Positions 16,254-24,531 of a stretch of 64,000 bases of DNA are shown here, piece after piece. Origin of the DNA: an uncultured Bacteroidia bacterium (GTDB taxonomy: Bacteria; Bacteroidota; Bacteroidia; Bacteroidales; CAJPTX01); NCBI GenBank assembly GCA_938038735.1, contig CALHSW010000050.1:1-64000 (forward strand), given 5' to 3'. A program made the translations under genes and the position numbers. A model generated the notes under the pieces. It saw only the letters and a program-made list of their open reading frames with translations, was not told the DNA's origin and did not search any database. How positions within the stretch are numbered: position 1 is the stretch's first letter; each line of letters starts with the position of its first letter.

Positions 16254-17558
16254 GTGATAGACCTTGCGATTTGCTGCTGCGTAGTGGTGCTATTTTTCTT
16301 CACTTGGAGGATGACTAAACCGTACGATATAGCCCGGCTTATGTCGTATGTGTGGTGCCCATCGCTCCTTATTGCGCATATCGTGATAGGCATTCCTGGG
16401 GGGTTGTCTGGTTATGCATTTCTGTATGTGAGTGTTTTGATTCTTCTTAACGTGCTGGGCGGGCGTATAGCATCAGTGTTTGATGCAAATCCTGAGGAGT
16501 TTGGGGATGATGTGCCATTGAGTGGATACTACAAGGTTCAAGCGATTTTCGTGACGTTGCTGATCACTTGTAGTCTAGGCATATTTGGAGTCTTTCAGCT
16601 AATGTGGCGGAATGGCTTCCAGGTGTACAGTTTGTTCTCGTTCGAGCGATTCTATAAGATGTCTGGGTATTTCTACGACTGTCTAGCTGAAGGAGGGGAC
16701 GCTGTAAACCCAATCTCCTTAACTGCAATCTATCTGTCCCCCCTTTTAGGCGGGTTCATATTCCATGGTCATCGAAGGCGGGTGCTAGTGGGAGTACTTT
16801 CCTTTGTGCCGGCATTGCTACTGACTATGGTTGCAAACAAGAAGTCGGTTCTCATCTTTGCGTTAACGCTTTTTATTGCATCATATGTTTCCAGCTCGGT
16901 GGTGTGCAATCGAAAGCTGAAGCTGACTAGGCGAAACTTGCTAAAGGTTGCCCTTTTGGGTTTAAGTGTCGTTTTGTTGTTCGGCTTCTCCTTTGCGCTT
17001 CGATATGGCAAGCAGAGTGAATACCTGCAAGGAGAGGAAGCCGTGCAATTGATAGTTGATTATCAAATAGCACATGCGGCGTGTTTTGATGCCGTTTTAG
17101 CCGGTGGTGATTTAGACTACCAAAATTTGGGATATGGTTCAAAAACATTTTTAGGACCATCCTCAGCGCTTGGCATTCAGCCAAGGCATACTGGGATTTA
17201 CACAGAATGGAAATATTTCTCAAATCGAGGAGGGGGGCTGGAATTTGGCAGCAATGTGTATTCTGCATTTAGGCCGTTGGTAGAAGATTTTACGGTGCTT
17301 GGATCATTGCTCGTAGCCTTCTTAGTGTGCCTGTTTGTTAGCATAGCGGGGAGACGCTTGCCCAGAATGGGGTGGAGGATAACGCGATCTTTTGGGGTTG
17401 TGGTTTATACGGCTTTGTTGCAGTATGGTCTATACTCTTTCATTACGTCGCCGTGGTCTTACAACAGCGTTATCGCTGCATTGCTCTTGTTTGGCGTAAT
17501 ACTCCTTCTGCTTGGTCGGAGGAAGGTTGAAAGGGTATGCGGTTGCGCGAGTTGCTAG
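16254..17558 (+). CDS. Wzy-like O-antigen/oligosaccharide repeat-unit polymerase
   Basis: A 434-residue integral membrane protein with about eleven to twelve hydrophobic segments. It has a large periplasmic-type loop between about residues 245 and 340 (RYGKQSEYLQGEEAVQ ... YSAFRPLVEDFTVLGSL). The YSAFRPLVEDFTVLG stretch just before a late helix is typical of oligosaccharide repeat-unit polymerases. Start is GTG at 16254, 1 base after the ugd remnant stop. It is the only intact polymerase in the locus because the cassette 1 polymerase is broken. Primary sequence conservation in this family is weak, so the assignment rests on topology and context. Confidence 0.75.
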   Translation: MIDLAICCCVVVLFFFTWRMTKPYDIARLMSYVWCPSLLIAHIVIGIPGGLSGYAFLYVSVLILLNVLGGRIASVFDANPEEFGDDVPLSGYYKVQAIFVTLLITCSLGIFGVFQLMWRNGFQVYSLFSFERFYKMSGYFYDCLAEGGDAVNPISLTAIYLSPLLGGFIFHGHRRRVLVGVLSFVPALLLTMVANKKSVLIFALTLFIASYVSSSVVCNRKLKLTRRNLLKVALLGLSVVLLFGFSFALRYGKQSEYLQGEEAVQLIVDYQIAHAACFDAVLAGGDLDYQNLGYGSKTFLGPSSALGIQPRHTGIYTEWKYFSNRGGGLEFGSNVYSAFRPLVEDFTVLGSLLVAFLVCLFVSIAGRRLPRMGWRITRSFGVVVYTALLQYGLYSFITSPWSYNSVIAALLLFGVILLLLGRRKVERVCGCASC

Positions 17559-17671
17559 AGGGTGTAGCTGCGATCCGATTGGGCAAGGCTTTTTTATTGA
17601 CCGATGAGTTGCGTGGGCAAGATAGAGGGTGTACTTCATGGGCGGTGTTATAGAAAAACGAAAGTAGAGCT

Positions 17672-19390
17672 ATGTATGTTCCATTAGTTTACGTGGTTTT
17701 AACCTATAGGAATACGGAGGATTTGGAGTTGTTTTTTGCCCATTTGGGCGGACCGGATGGTCGCGTCGTGGTGGTAAATAGTTACTACGACGAGATGACT
17801 AAGGAGAAGATGGAGCAAATAGCGAGGAGCAATGGCGCAGATTTTTTGAATGTTGAGAACAAGGGTTATGGGGCGGGCAATAATGCAGGGATTGCGTACG
17901 CTTTAATGCATTACGACTTCGATGCGCTTGTCATTTCAAACCCTGATGTTGAGGTTGGGCAGTGGCATAGTCCCGATATGCGAGAGCTGAGGGATAGGAT
18001 TGTCGCGCCGCGCATAGTAACACTGAGTGGGAAAGAGCAGAACCCCTACTATGCGGTGCGGAATCGTTTGGGAGAGTGGTTCTTTGGCCGCTATGCAAAG
18101 AGTGGCAAGGCGGTATGGATGTGGGCTGCGGTAATCATGAATAAACTGCTGCGCGAGGGCTTCTTGCTAATGACGAGAATTTCTCGTCGGGAGAGCTACA
18201 GAGTGGCTGCAGCCCATGGTGCTTTCTTAATAATAGGGAGAGAAGCTTTGGACCAGCTGGAGGTGCCGCTTTTTGATGAGCGGATGTTTCTTTTTTGCGA
18301 GGAGGTGCATTTGGCGAGATTGGCGAGGCAGCATGGAGTTCGAATAGAATATCGACCTGGCATTAGCGTACTGCATAAAGAGGATGGGTCGATGTCCATC
18401 GCGCAGATACAAGAAAACGAACATGCCTTGCGTTCGTGGCGGGTGCTATATGGGCTTGAGCGTGCAGCGAAAAGCGACAAGATGATGGCAGGTAGAGGGT
18501 GTATTTGCCTGATTGCAGCTATTGCACTGTTGCTATCGTTGCAGGGTTGCAGCTTGAGGAACCCTGAATTGAAGCGGTTTACTGTACAGCAGGTGAGTAT
18601 AGATAGCGGTTGGGCAAAGAATTCGGTTAATAGCCCGATATTCCGTAGAGATCCTTTGGCGGGCGATGGTACGTGGCAATACGTTGCGTATTACGACAAC
18701 GCGGGGCAAATTGTGGTAGGAAAGCGTCTATTGGGGCGGCGAGAATGGGAGTTGAAGAAGACAAACATCTCAGGCGGAGCGTCAGATGCGCATAATAGTA
18801 TAAGTATGGCGGTAGATGGGCGTGGGTTGCTACATGTTGCTTTTGGCTGCCACTGTAGTCCGCTTCAGTACTATGTTAGCGAAGCCCCGGGCAGTTTGAA
18901 CCTGCGAAAAGCAGAGCTGGTGGGTAGAGATGAGGCGGAGTCTACATACCCTGAGTTTTACCGGTTGAGAGGAGGAGATTTGCTCTTGACATACAGGAAT
19001 GGAGCGGCAGATCGTACAGCCCTAGTGCTCAATAGATACGACGTTAGGCAGGCTGCATGGGTGAGGATTAACAACGCTGTGATAGAGACTTTTGGGGTCT
19101 TAACCCCCTATTGGCAGATGTGTGTAGATGCGCATGATGTTCTGCATTTGACGTGGTGCTGGCGAGGGACAAGGGACGTGGGGTCGAACCATGACTTATG
19201 CTACGCTTACTCGTTGGATGGGGGGCGTAGTTGGCGTAGGGCTGGGGGTGACGCATACTCGCTCCCGATAACCTACGCGACTGCCGATGCGATAGCCAAA
19301 GTGGGACCTTCGCAAACACTTATCAACCAAGGGACGATGGCTTGCGATACTGAAGGAGGGTTTTTCTCGCAACGTATTACCGGGGCGTAG
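17672..19390 (+). CDS. GT2 (rhamnosyltransferase-like) glycosyltransferase fused in frame to a BNR_4 lipoprotein
   Basis: One 572-residue frame joins two unrelated proteins. Residues 1 to about 270 are a GT2 transferase of the rhamnosyltransferase type (LVYVVLTYRNTEDLELFF, VENKGYGAGNNAGI, ISNPDVEV, AAHGAFLIIGREAL, DERMFLFCEEVHLA). From the MM at 18482-18487 the frame continues as a lipoprotein signal (CLIAAIALLLSLQGC) and a BNR_4 beta-propeller domain. At the junction AAGATGATGG, a one-base shift would give the usual TGA-ATG overlap, so a small indel in the transferase probably removed its stop. The cytoplasmic transferase and exported lipoprotein are unlikely to work as one chain. The glycosyltransferase part may still be active. 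Confidence 0.75.
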   Translation: MYVPLVYVVLTYRNTEDLELFFAHLGGPDGRVVVVNSYYDEMTKEKMEQIARSNGADFLNVENKGYGAGNNAGIAYALMHYDFDALVISNPDVEVGQWHSPDMRELRDRIVAPRIVTLSGKEQNPYYAVRNRLGEWFFGRYAKSGKAVWMWAAVIMNKLLREGFLLMTRISRRESYRVAAAHGAFLIIGREALDQLEVPLFDERMFLFCEEVHLARLARQHGVRIEYRPGISVLHKEDGSMSIAQIQENEHALRSWRVLYGLERAAKSDKMMAGRGCICLIAAIALLLSLQGCSLRNPELKRFTVQQVSIDSGWAKNSVNSPIFRRDPLAGDGTWQYVAYYDNAGQIVVGKRLLGRREWELKKTNISGGASDAHNSISMAVDGRGLLHVAFGCHCSPLQYYVSEAPGSLNLRKAELVGRDEAESTYPEFYRLRGGDLLLTYRNGAADRTALVLNRYDVRQAAWVRINNAVIETFGVLTPYWQMCVDAHDVLHLTWCWRGTRDVGSNHDLCYAYSLDGGRSWRRAGGDAYSLPITYATADAIAKVGPSQTLINQGTMACDTEGGFFSQRITGA

Positions 19391-19815
19391 AGGATAGCGT
19401 GGTGCAGTACCATGTGCTGAGGAGGAAAGGCGCAAGGTGGAGAGACTACTGCATATCGAGGCGGAGGGTAGATTTTCGTCTCGATGGAGCAGGGGGTACG
19501 AGAGGGATACCAATTTCTAGGCCATTGATAGTGGCAAGTAGAGGGTTTTGTTTCGTTTTTTGCAGGGATGCTGAGGATGGTTTCCGACCTAGCGTCTACT
19601 ATGGTCGATGTGGTCAAGGCCCTTTTAAGAAAGTAATACTTTCAGAAGAGGCTGTAGGCTACTGGGAACCGACGTATGATTCGTGGCTGTGGCGGCGGTA
19701 CGGCCGATTAAATTTGTACGTTCAGCGCATGGCGCAAGAGGAAGGGGCGAGCGGGGAGAATCTTGTGGGGTTAGGTGCGCAGCGGAACTACGTGATGGAG
19801 GTGGAGGTTCTTTAG
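18482..19815 (+). pseudogene. BNR_4-family secreted lipoprotein with a frameshift
   Basis: After its own lipoprotein signal (LSLQGC lipobox), the protein matches the BNR_4 propeller family: WQYVAYYDNAGQIVVGKR, DAHNSISMAVDGRGLLHVAF, STYPEFYRLRGGDLLLTYRNG, YWQMCVDAHDVLHLTWCWR, LINQGTMACDTEGG. The frame stops at 19390. The rest of the domain (TYYRGVEDSVVQYHVLRRKG ... REYW-type end, stop at 19815) continues in another frame. The break is at a run of five T near 19362-19366; six T would restore GGFFLATYYRG. It could be a real mutation, slipped-strand variation or a sequencing error. Related proteins act on polysaccharides, but the activity here is unknown. Confidence 0.75.
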
Positions 19816-19824
19816 ATTACTGGA

Positions 19825-20107
19825 AGGATTCGCGAGAGGGTCGTAGGGAGAAATGGATGCTTTAAGTTGGGTTTAGATTGTCGGGGAGATTTGTCCGAGG
19901 CGAGGCTGCTAGCTGCGAAGGCGGCTGTAGCCCTGTGTAGAGGTTATGGGTGGGGTGCGTTGTACGTAAGGAATGTTTACGATTTTGACTGCGGGGAGGA
20001 GACGAGCTTTTGGTATGTGGTGCGTGACTGGGCGATGGAGATAGGAGTGTACTCGTCGAAAAAGGACAGGCAACAGATACGGCGCTCATTGAAGGCACGC
20101 GAATTCG
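19825..20107 (+). pseudogene. Truncated third copy of the GNAT/FemAB-like acyltransferase
   Basis: The sequence contains REKWML and, in another frame, GLDCRGDLSEARLL ... LYVRNVYDFDCGEETSFWYVVRD ... SKKDRQQIRRSLKAREF, matching the N-terminal third of the genes at 11035 and 11901 and closest to the latter. Similarity stops at GAATTCG (20101-20107), where the insertion element begins. The C-terminal two thirds, with the expected acyl-CoA site, are missing, so it is non-functional. Confidence 0.85.
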
Positions 20108-21142
20108 GCTTAAAGCAAAATAGAATGCATGTAAAACAAGCGTAACCCATCGAGAATCAACGCTCTACGCTTTGTAAAGCAGGGGGTTGTTTGTATATTT
20201 ATAGCTGATAATCAGCAAAATAGCAAACAGTCGCCCATGCCGAATGCGAATATAGTTGAAATCTACTACACGCTCGACGAGTTCTCCAAACTTTTTGACG
20301 CAGCCCCGCAGGCGCATGGCCTCAAGCTGATCCGCAGGGGTGCGCGCCGCGGTGCCGGCCTGATGTCGGACACCGAGATGATGACCATCCTGGTCCTATT
20401 TCACACCTCGGGCTGCCGGACCCTGAAGGCCTTCTACCTCGGGTGGGTCTGCACGTGCGGCCGAACGGATTTCCCTCGGGTGCTCTCCTGCAGCCGCTTC
20501 GAGGCGCGGCAGCAGCAGGTGCTCCCCAAGCTGCTGCTCTTCCTGCGCGTCTGCGCCCAGGGCCGGTGCACCGACGTCTCCATCGTGGACTCTACCCCGC
20601 TGGCGGCTTGCCACTCCAAGCGAGCGGCAGCACTGCACCATGCGGGGCCTGGCGGCGCACGGCTGGGGCACCATGGGCTGGATGCACGGGTCCAAGCTGC
20701 ACCACGCCGTCAACGCGGCGGGGAGATCATTTAGGCCGGGCTCACCCCTGGCAACACCAATGACTGGGCCCCGCTGGCCTGCGAGGCCTTCACCCGGAAG
20801 CTCTTCGGTCGGCCGGTCGGCGATAAGGGGTACATTTCGCGGGGGCCTCTCCGAGCGGCTTCTAGCGAAGGGAATCCGGCTGGTCACCCGGATTAAACGG
20901 AACATGAAGAACCGGGTGATGGAGGTCCAGGACAAGCTCCTGCTGCGCCAGAGCATCGGGGTGGAGACCGTCATCGGGATGCTGAAGTACGTCTGCCAAA
21001 TTGAGCACATGCGGCACAGGAGCTTTCCCAGCTTCGTGGGCAACCTATGCAGCGGCCTGATCGCCTACAGCTTCCTCCCCAACAAGCCCAAGATTCACCT
21101 CGCGAACGGGAACGCGGAGATGCATCAAACTGTGCTTTAAGC
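20108..21142 (+). mobile_element. Decayed IS982-family insertion sequence (1035 bp)
   Basis: Imperfect terminal inverted repeats of 23 bp (20108-20130 and 21120-21142, 18 of 23 matching, both starting GCTTAAAGCA when read inwards) bound an IS982-type transposase gene. GAATTCG flanks the element on both sides (20101-20107 and 21144-21150, one base beyond the right repeat) and is a likely 7-bp target duplication. The outside sequences join a truncated acyltransferase to a truncated pglC, so the element landed in an existing scar or took part in making it. The element is richer in G and C than the genes around it. Confidence 0.8.
20237..21140 (+). pseudogene. IS982-family transposase, frameshifted
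   Basis: The first frame (20237-20734) reads IVEIYYTLDEFSKLFD, LMSDTEMMTILVLFHTSGCR, FYLGWVC and VSIVDSTPLAACHSKR, the typical N-terminal half of IS982 transposases with the first acidic residue in VDSTPL. The rest is in other frames: HGWGTMGWMHGSKLHHAVN, then GLTPGNTNDWAPLACEAF and VGDKGYIS, then RLVTRIKRNMKN, QSIGVETVIGMLKYVCQIEHMRHRS and LIAYSFLPNKPKI. At least three frame changes make it inactive unless they are sequencing errors. Confidence 0.85.
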
Positions 21143-21150
21143 AGAATTCG

Positions 21151-21683
21151 CATTTTTAATAAAGCTGCGCATGCCGGGCGGCCCCATCTTTTATCGGCAG
21201 CAGCGGGTGGGTCGGCATGGGGAGCTGTTCACGATGGTGAAATTTAGGAGCATGCAGGTGGGAAGCGATGCGAGTTCTGTATCGGTGGCTGGGGAAGCGA
21301 GGATAACGCCGCTCGGGGCAAAGCTGCGAAAGTGGAAGCTTGACGAGCTGCCGGAGCTGTGGAACGTTCTGAAGGGGGAGATGAGCTTCGTGGGGCCGCG
21401 GCCCGACGTGCCGGGCTACGCAGACAGGCTGCGGGGAGCGGACAGAGTGATACTGGAGCTGCGCCCTGGCATCACGGGCCCTGCATCGTTGAAGTACCGT
21501 GATGAGGAGGTAGTATTGGCGGGGGTGGCAAACCCTCAGGCGTACAATGATGAGGTGCTATACCCAGATAAAATTCGCATCAATCGGGAGTACTACCATA
21601 ACCGTACGTTCTGGGGGGATGTATTAATCATATTAATGACTGTAGGAATTGTACCTTTGCCCCCGAATTACTACGAGGAATGA
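21151..21683 (+). pseudogene. 5'-truncated second copy of the PglC-like gene
   Basis: The copy resumes at the codons for AFLIKLRMPGG. It lacks the first 25 or so codons, including most of the membrane helix and the start. An internal ATG at 21171 would give 170 residues beginning MPGGPIFY. From 21198 it is identical to the first copy. Without the re-entrant helix a PglC-type enzyme is not expected to bind membrane or polyprenyl phosphate, so it is probably inactive, but its translation could still feed the coupled aminotransferase (ATGA overlap at 21680). Confidence 0.85.
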
Positions 21684-22825
21684 GCAAAATGGGTGGAGAA
21701 AGGATATACTTATCGCTGGCCCACATGGGCGGTGGAGAGCAGAAGTACATACAGGAAGCGTTTGACACGAATTGGGTGGTTCCTCTAGGGCCGAATGTGG
21801 ATGCGTTTGAGGAGGATCTGCAGCACTTTTTAGGTGGGGAACACTACGTTACGGCACTCAGCGCGGGCACCGCAGCAATACATCTCGGGCTGGTGCTGGC
21901 CGGGGTAGAGGCAGGCGATGAGGTGATATGCCAATCATTTACCTTTTCGGCGAGCGCTAACCCGATAGCGTACCAAGGTGCAAGGCCGGTGTTTGTGGAT
22001 AGCGAGGCTGATACTTGGAATATGGATCCGATGTTGCTGGAGGAGGCAATAGAGGGGCGCATCAAGGCGGTTGGCAAGCCTCCGAAGGCTATTATCCCCG
22101 TGCATCTTTACGGCATGCCCGCGAAGATTGATGAGATTTTGGCAATCGCGGAGCGGTATGGAATAGCTGTGGTTGAGGATGCCGCCGAGGCGATGGGGTC
22201 GGAGTATAAAGGGAGGAAGTGCGGAACGTTCGGGGCGTTCGGGGCGCTGAGCTTCAATGGTAACAAGATGATAACGACCTCTGGGGGCGGAGCGTTAGTG
22301 TGCCGCACGGAGGAGGAAAAGGTTCGGGCGCGTTTCTACGCCACGCAAGCGCGGGAGAAGGCACCGTACTACCAGCATGAAAAGATTGGGTATAATTACC
22401 GGATGAGCAACATCTCAGCGGGCATCGGGCGCGGGCAGATGGAGGTGGTGGCGGAGCATATCGCTAAGCGTAGGGCGAATCGCGCCTTTTACCAGGAGGC
22501 TTTTAGCCACGTGGAGGGGATAAAGGTGATGGACAACCCTTCGGAGGGGTGCAGCAGCAACTTCTGGTTGACCACGATACTCATCGATCCGAAGGTATAC
22601 AAGCCTACGCCCAACGTGGTCCGGGAGGCGTTGGAGCGAGAGAATATAGAGACGCGGTTACTATGGAAGCCGCTGCATAGGCAGCCGGTGTTCAAAGAGT
22701 GCAGCTACTACGGCGGGGATGTGGCGTGGGGGTTGTTCTCGAGGGGACTTTGCTTACCCTCTGGCCCGCTCCTGACGGATGATGATTTGGGGCGTGTGGT
22801 GGAGAGCGTGAAGGCAGTACTACGG
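21151..22825 (+). repeat. Large direct repeat, copy B
   Basis: Partner of 14106-15780 with offset 7045 and the same orientation. Its left end abuts the GAATTCG beside the IS element. Recombination between the two copies would remove 7045 bp carrying the ugd remnant, the polymerase, the glycosyltransferase/BNR fusion, the third acyltransferase fragment and the IS element. Confidence 0.9.
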
Positions 22826-22834
22826 AAAAAATAG
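21680..22834 (+). CDS. DegT/DnrJ/EryC1-type aminotransferase (PglE-like), copy B
   Basis: A 384-residue copy of the gene at 14635, with all active-site motifs kept, including the PLP lysine in FNGNKMITTSGG. The first 249 residues are identical. Differences cluster in the C-terminal third (AKRRANRAF, NPSEGCSSNF, TPNVVREAL, LTDDDLG, end RKK). The C terminus lacks the tandem duplication seen in copy A, so RKK is probably the original end. It may be redundant with copy A. Confidence 0.88.
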   Translation: MSKMGGERIYLSLAHMGGGEQKYIQEAFDTNWVVPLGPNVDAFEEDLQHFLGGEHYVTALSAGTAAIHLGLVLAGVEAGDEVICQSFTFSASANPIAYQGARPVFVDSEADTWNMDPMLLEEAIEGRIKAVGKPPKAIIPVHLYGMPAKIDEILAIAERYGIAVVEDAAEAMGSEYKGRKCGTFGAFGALSFNGNKMITTSGGGALVCRTEEEKVRARFYATQAREKAPYYQHEKIGYNYRMSNISAGIGRGQMEVVAEHIAKRRANRAFYQEAFSHVEGIKVMDNPSEGCSSNFWLTTILIDPKVYKPTPNVVREALERENIETRLLWKPLHRQPVFKECSYYGGDVAWGLFSRGLCLPSGPLLTDDDLGRVVESVKAVLRKK

Positions 22835-22974
22835 AGGAAGATTTTTGAGGGCGAGGTTACGTTGGTGAGGATGCAGACTGTAACTGTAGAGGGTAGATGA
22901 GTTTTAGCAGGGCGTTAATGCGCTGCACAAAGGATTTGTAGCGGAGGGGAAAATGCAGTTGGGGGGTTAAGAGA

Positions 22975-24366
22975 GTGGTTGAAGACAAAGAAAAGGAGAA
23001 AAAAGGCAAGCGGGTAGGTTTTGCGGCGCGCATTCGGCGGATGTGGGCGTGGTGGATGCGTTTCGTGGAGGACGATTTGTGGACGCTCCAGAAGGGAGAC
23101 CTTTCGGGGCGGCAGTGGCCGGTGGTGCGTGCGCTGCGGATAGTGCTAATAGCAGTGCGTAGGAGCCTGGAAAACAGCGTGCAGGTGCGTGCGTCGGCGT
23201 TGACGTACTACACGCTGATGTCGCTCGTGCCGATGGTGGCATTGGCCTTCGGGTTGGCTAGAGGCTTTGGGCTTGAGGAGGCTTTGCATAGAGTGGTTAG
23301 TGAACAGCTTGCCGACTACCCCGATCTGGTTGATAGAATTATAGGCTTTGCCGACCGGCTGTTGGCCCGCACGGGGCGAGGCGTGGTGGCGGGGGTGGGC
23401 GTAGCGGTGCTGTTTTGGACGGTAGTGAAGGTGTTTACCAACATAGAGAAGTCATTCAACGCGATATGGCAGGTGGGCGAGTCGAGGAGCATGCTGCGGC
23501 GCTTCAGCGACTACCTATCGATGATTGTCATGCTGCCCATAGTGCTTATCGCAGCGAGTAGCGCCAACGTGGTGCTGAAAACACATCTGCAGGCGGCCTC
23601 GGAAGAGGCGGGGATTATCAATGCGCTATCCCCGATGCTGCTGTTCATGCTGCGAACCCTTCCGAGCTTGCTGGTGACGCTCGTTTTCTGTTTACTTTAC
23701 GCTGTGATGCCCAATGCCAAGGTGAAGGTGGTACCCGCGACTATAGCGGGGCTTGTGGCTGGAGTCGGGTTCGTGGGGCTGCAGTGGGGATACTTCACAT
23801 TTCAGGTGGGAGTCTCAAAGTACAATGCTATATACGGTAGCTTGGCGGCGATTCCGTTGCTGTTGGTGTGGATGCAGCTGAGCTGGTTGGTGATACTTTT
23901 CGGGGCGGAGCTATCGTACGCCATCCAGAATGTGCAGCTGTACGAGTCGGAGGGGAGGTATAGCGATTTGAAGCCGCGGCAGATGAAGGAGCTTTCGTTG
24001 CTGCTGATGATAAGTATTGCGGAGCGCTTCGTTAGTGGGGAGTCGGCATATACCTCGGAGGAGCTATCAAAAAAGCATTCGTTGCCGCTGCGCTTGACGA
24101 ATCGATTGCTGCACTGGATGCAAGGGGCGAACCTAGTGGTGTTGGTGGAGGCAAGTGACGCTAGGGAGGGATGGCAGCCGCAGCGGAGCCTGGACTACTA
24201 CACCGTGCGGGGCGTTTTTGATAGCTACGATGAGTATGGGCAGAGCATAGAGTGGCGTGATGGGAACAGGGAGCGCATAGAGAAGCTTTACGAACTGTAT
24301 AGGGAAAGCGGAAAGAGTGCCGAGATTCCGTTGCGGACATTAGGAAGCCACGGCGAAGAGGGTTGA
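22975..24366 (+). CDS. YihY/BrkB family integral membrane protein
   Basis: A 463-residue member of the YihY/BrkB (formerly ribonuclease BN) family. About six hydrophobic segments lie between residues 60 and 325, with ASALTYYTLMSLVPMVAL, FWTVVKVFTNIEKSFNAIW, YAVMPNAKVKVVPATIAGL, GSLAAIPLLLVWMQLSWLVILFGAELSYA and FQVGVSKYNAIYG. These are the standard family landmarks. A cytoplasmic C-terminal extension of about 130 residues follows (winged-helix-like RFVSGESAYTSEELSKKH). The cellular role of the family is not established. The start is GTG at 22975. It lies after cassette 2 with a 140-bp gap. Confidence 0.88.
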   Translation: MVEDKEKEKKGKRVGFAARIRRMWAWWMRFVEDDLWTLQKGDLSGRQWPVVRALRIVLIAVRRSLENSVQVRASALTYYTLMSLVPMVALAFGLARGFGLEEALHRVVSEQLADYPDLVDRIIGFADRLLARTGRGVVAGVGVAVLFWTVVKVFTNIEKSFNAIWQVGESRSMLRRFSDYLSMIVMLPIVLIAASSANVVLKTHLQAASEEAGIINALSPMLLFMLRTLPSLLVTLVFCLLYAVMPNAKVKVVPATIAGLVAGVGFVGLQWGYFTFQVGVSKYNAIYGSLAAIPLLLVWMQLSWLVILFGAELSYAIQNVQLYESEGRYSDLKPRQMKELSLLLMISIAERFVSGESAYTSEELSKKHSLPLRLTNRLLHWMQGANLVVLVEASDAREGWQPQRSLDYYTVRGVFDSYDEYGQSIEWRDGNRERIEKLYELYRESGKSAEIPLRTLGSHGEEG

Positions 24367-24455
24367 GCTTAGCGTGCCTCCTCTTAATCTAACACTTTAA
24401 CAATTCATTTCATTTCGCTAAATGTAAGCGGCGAAGAAAATACTTTTCTTGTAAA

Positions 24456-24470
24456 TTTTGTTATACAAAA
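24456..24470. promoter_or_regulatory. Short dyad upstream of the giant protease gene
   Basis: TTTTGT and ACAAAA flank a 3-base centre in the 165-bp A/T-rich leader of the gene at 24532. It could be an operator or part of a promoter. No clear TAnnTTTG is present, the nearest being TAAATTTTG at 24452-24460 with one extra T. Weak evidence. Confidence 0.2.
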
Positions 24471-24531
24471 GAAACATACGTCCTTTGCTTGCAAGAGAGG
24501 ATTGTATGTTTAACTGTAAAAATGCAGACTT

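Noticed and set aside
20396..21043. Minus-strand frame of 215 codons inside the IS element
   Set aside because: It is the antisense of the G/C-rich transposase gene, whose IS982 motifs are clear on the plus strand.
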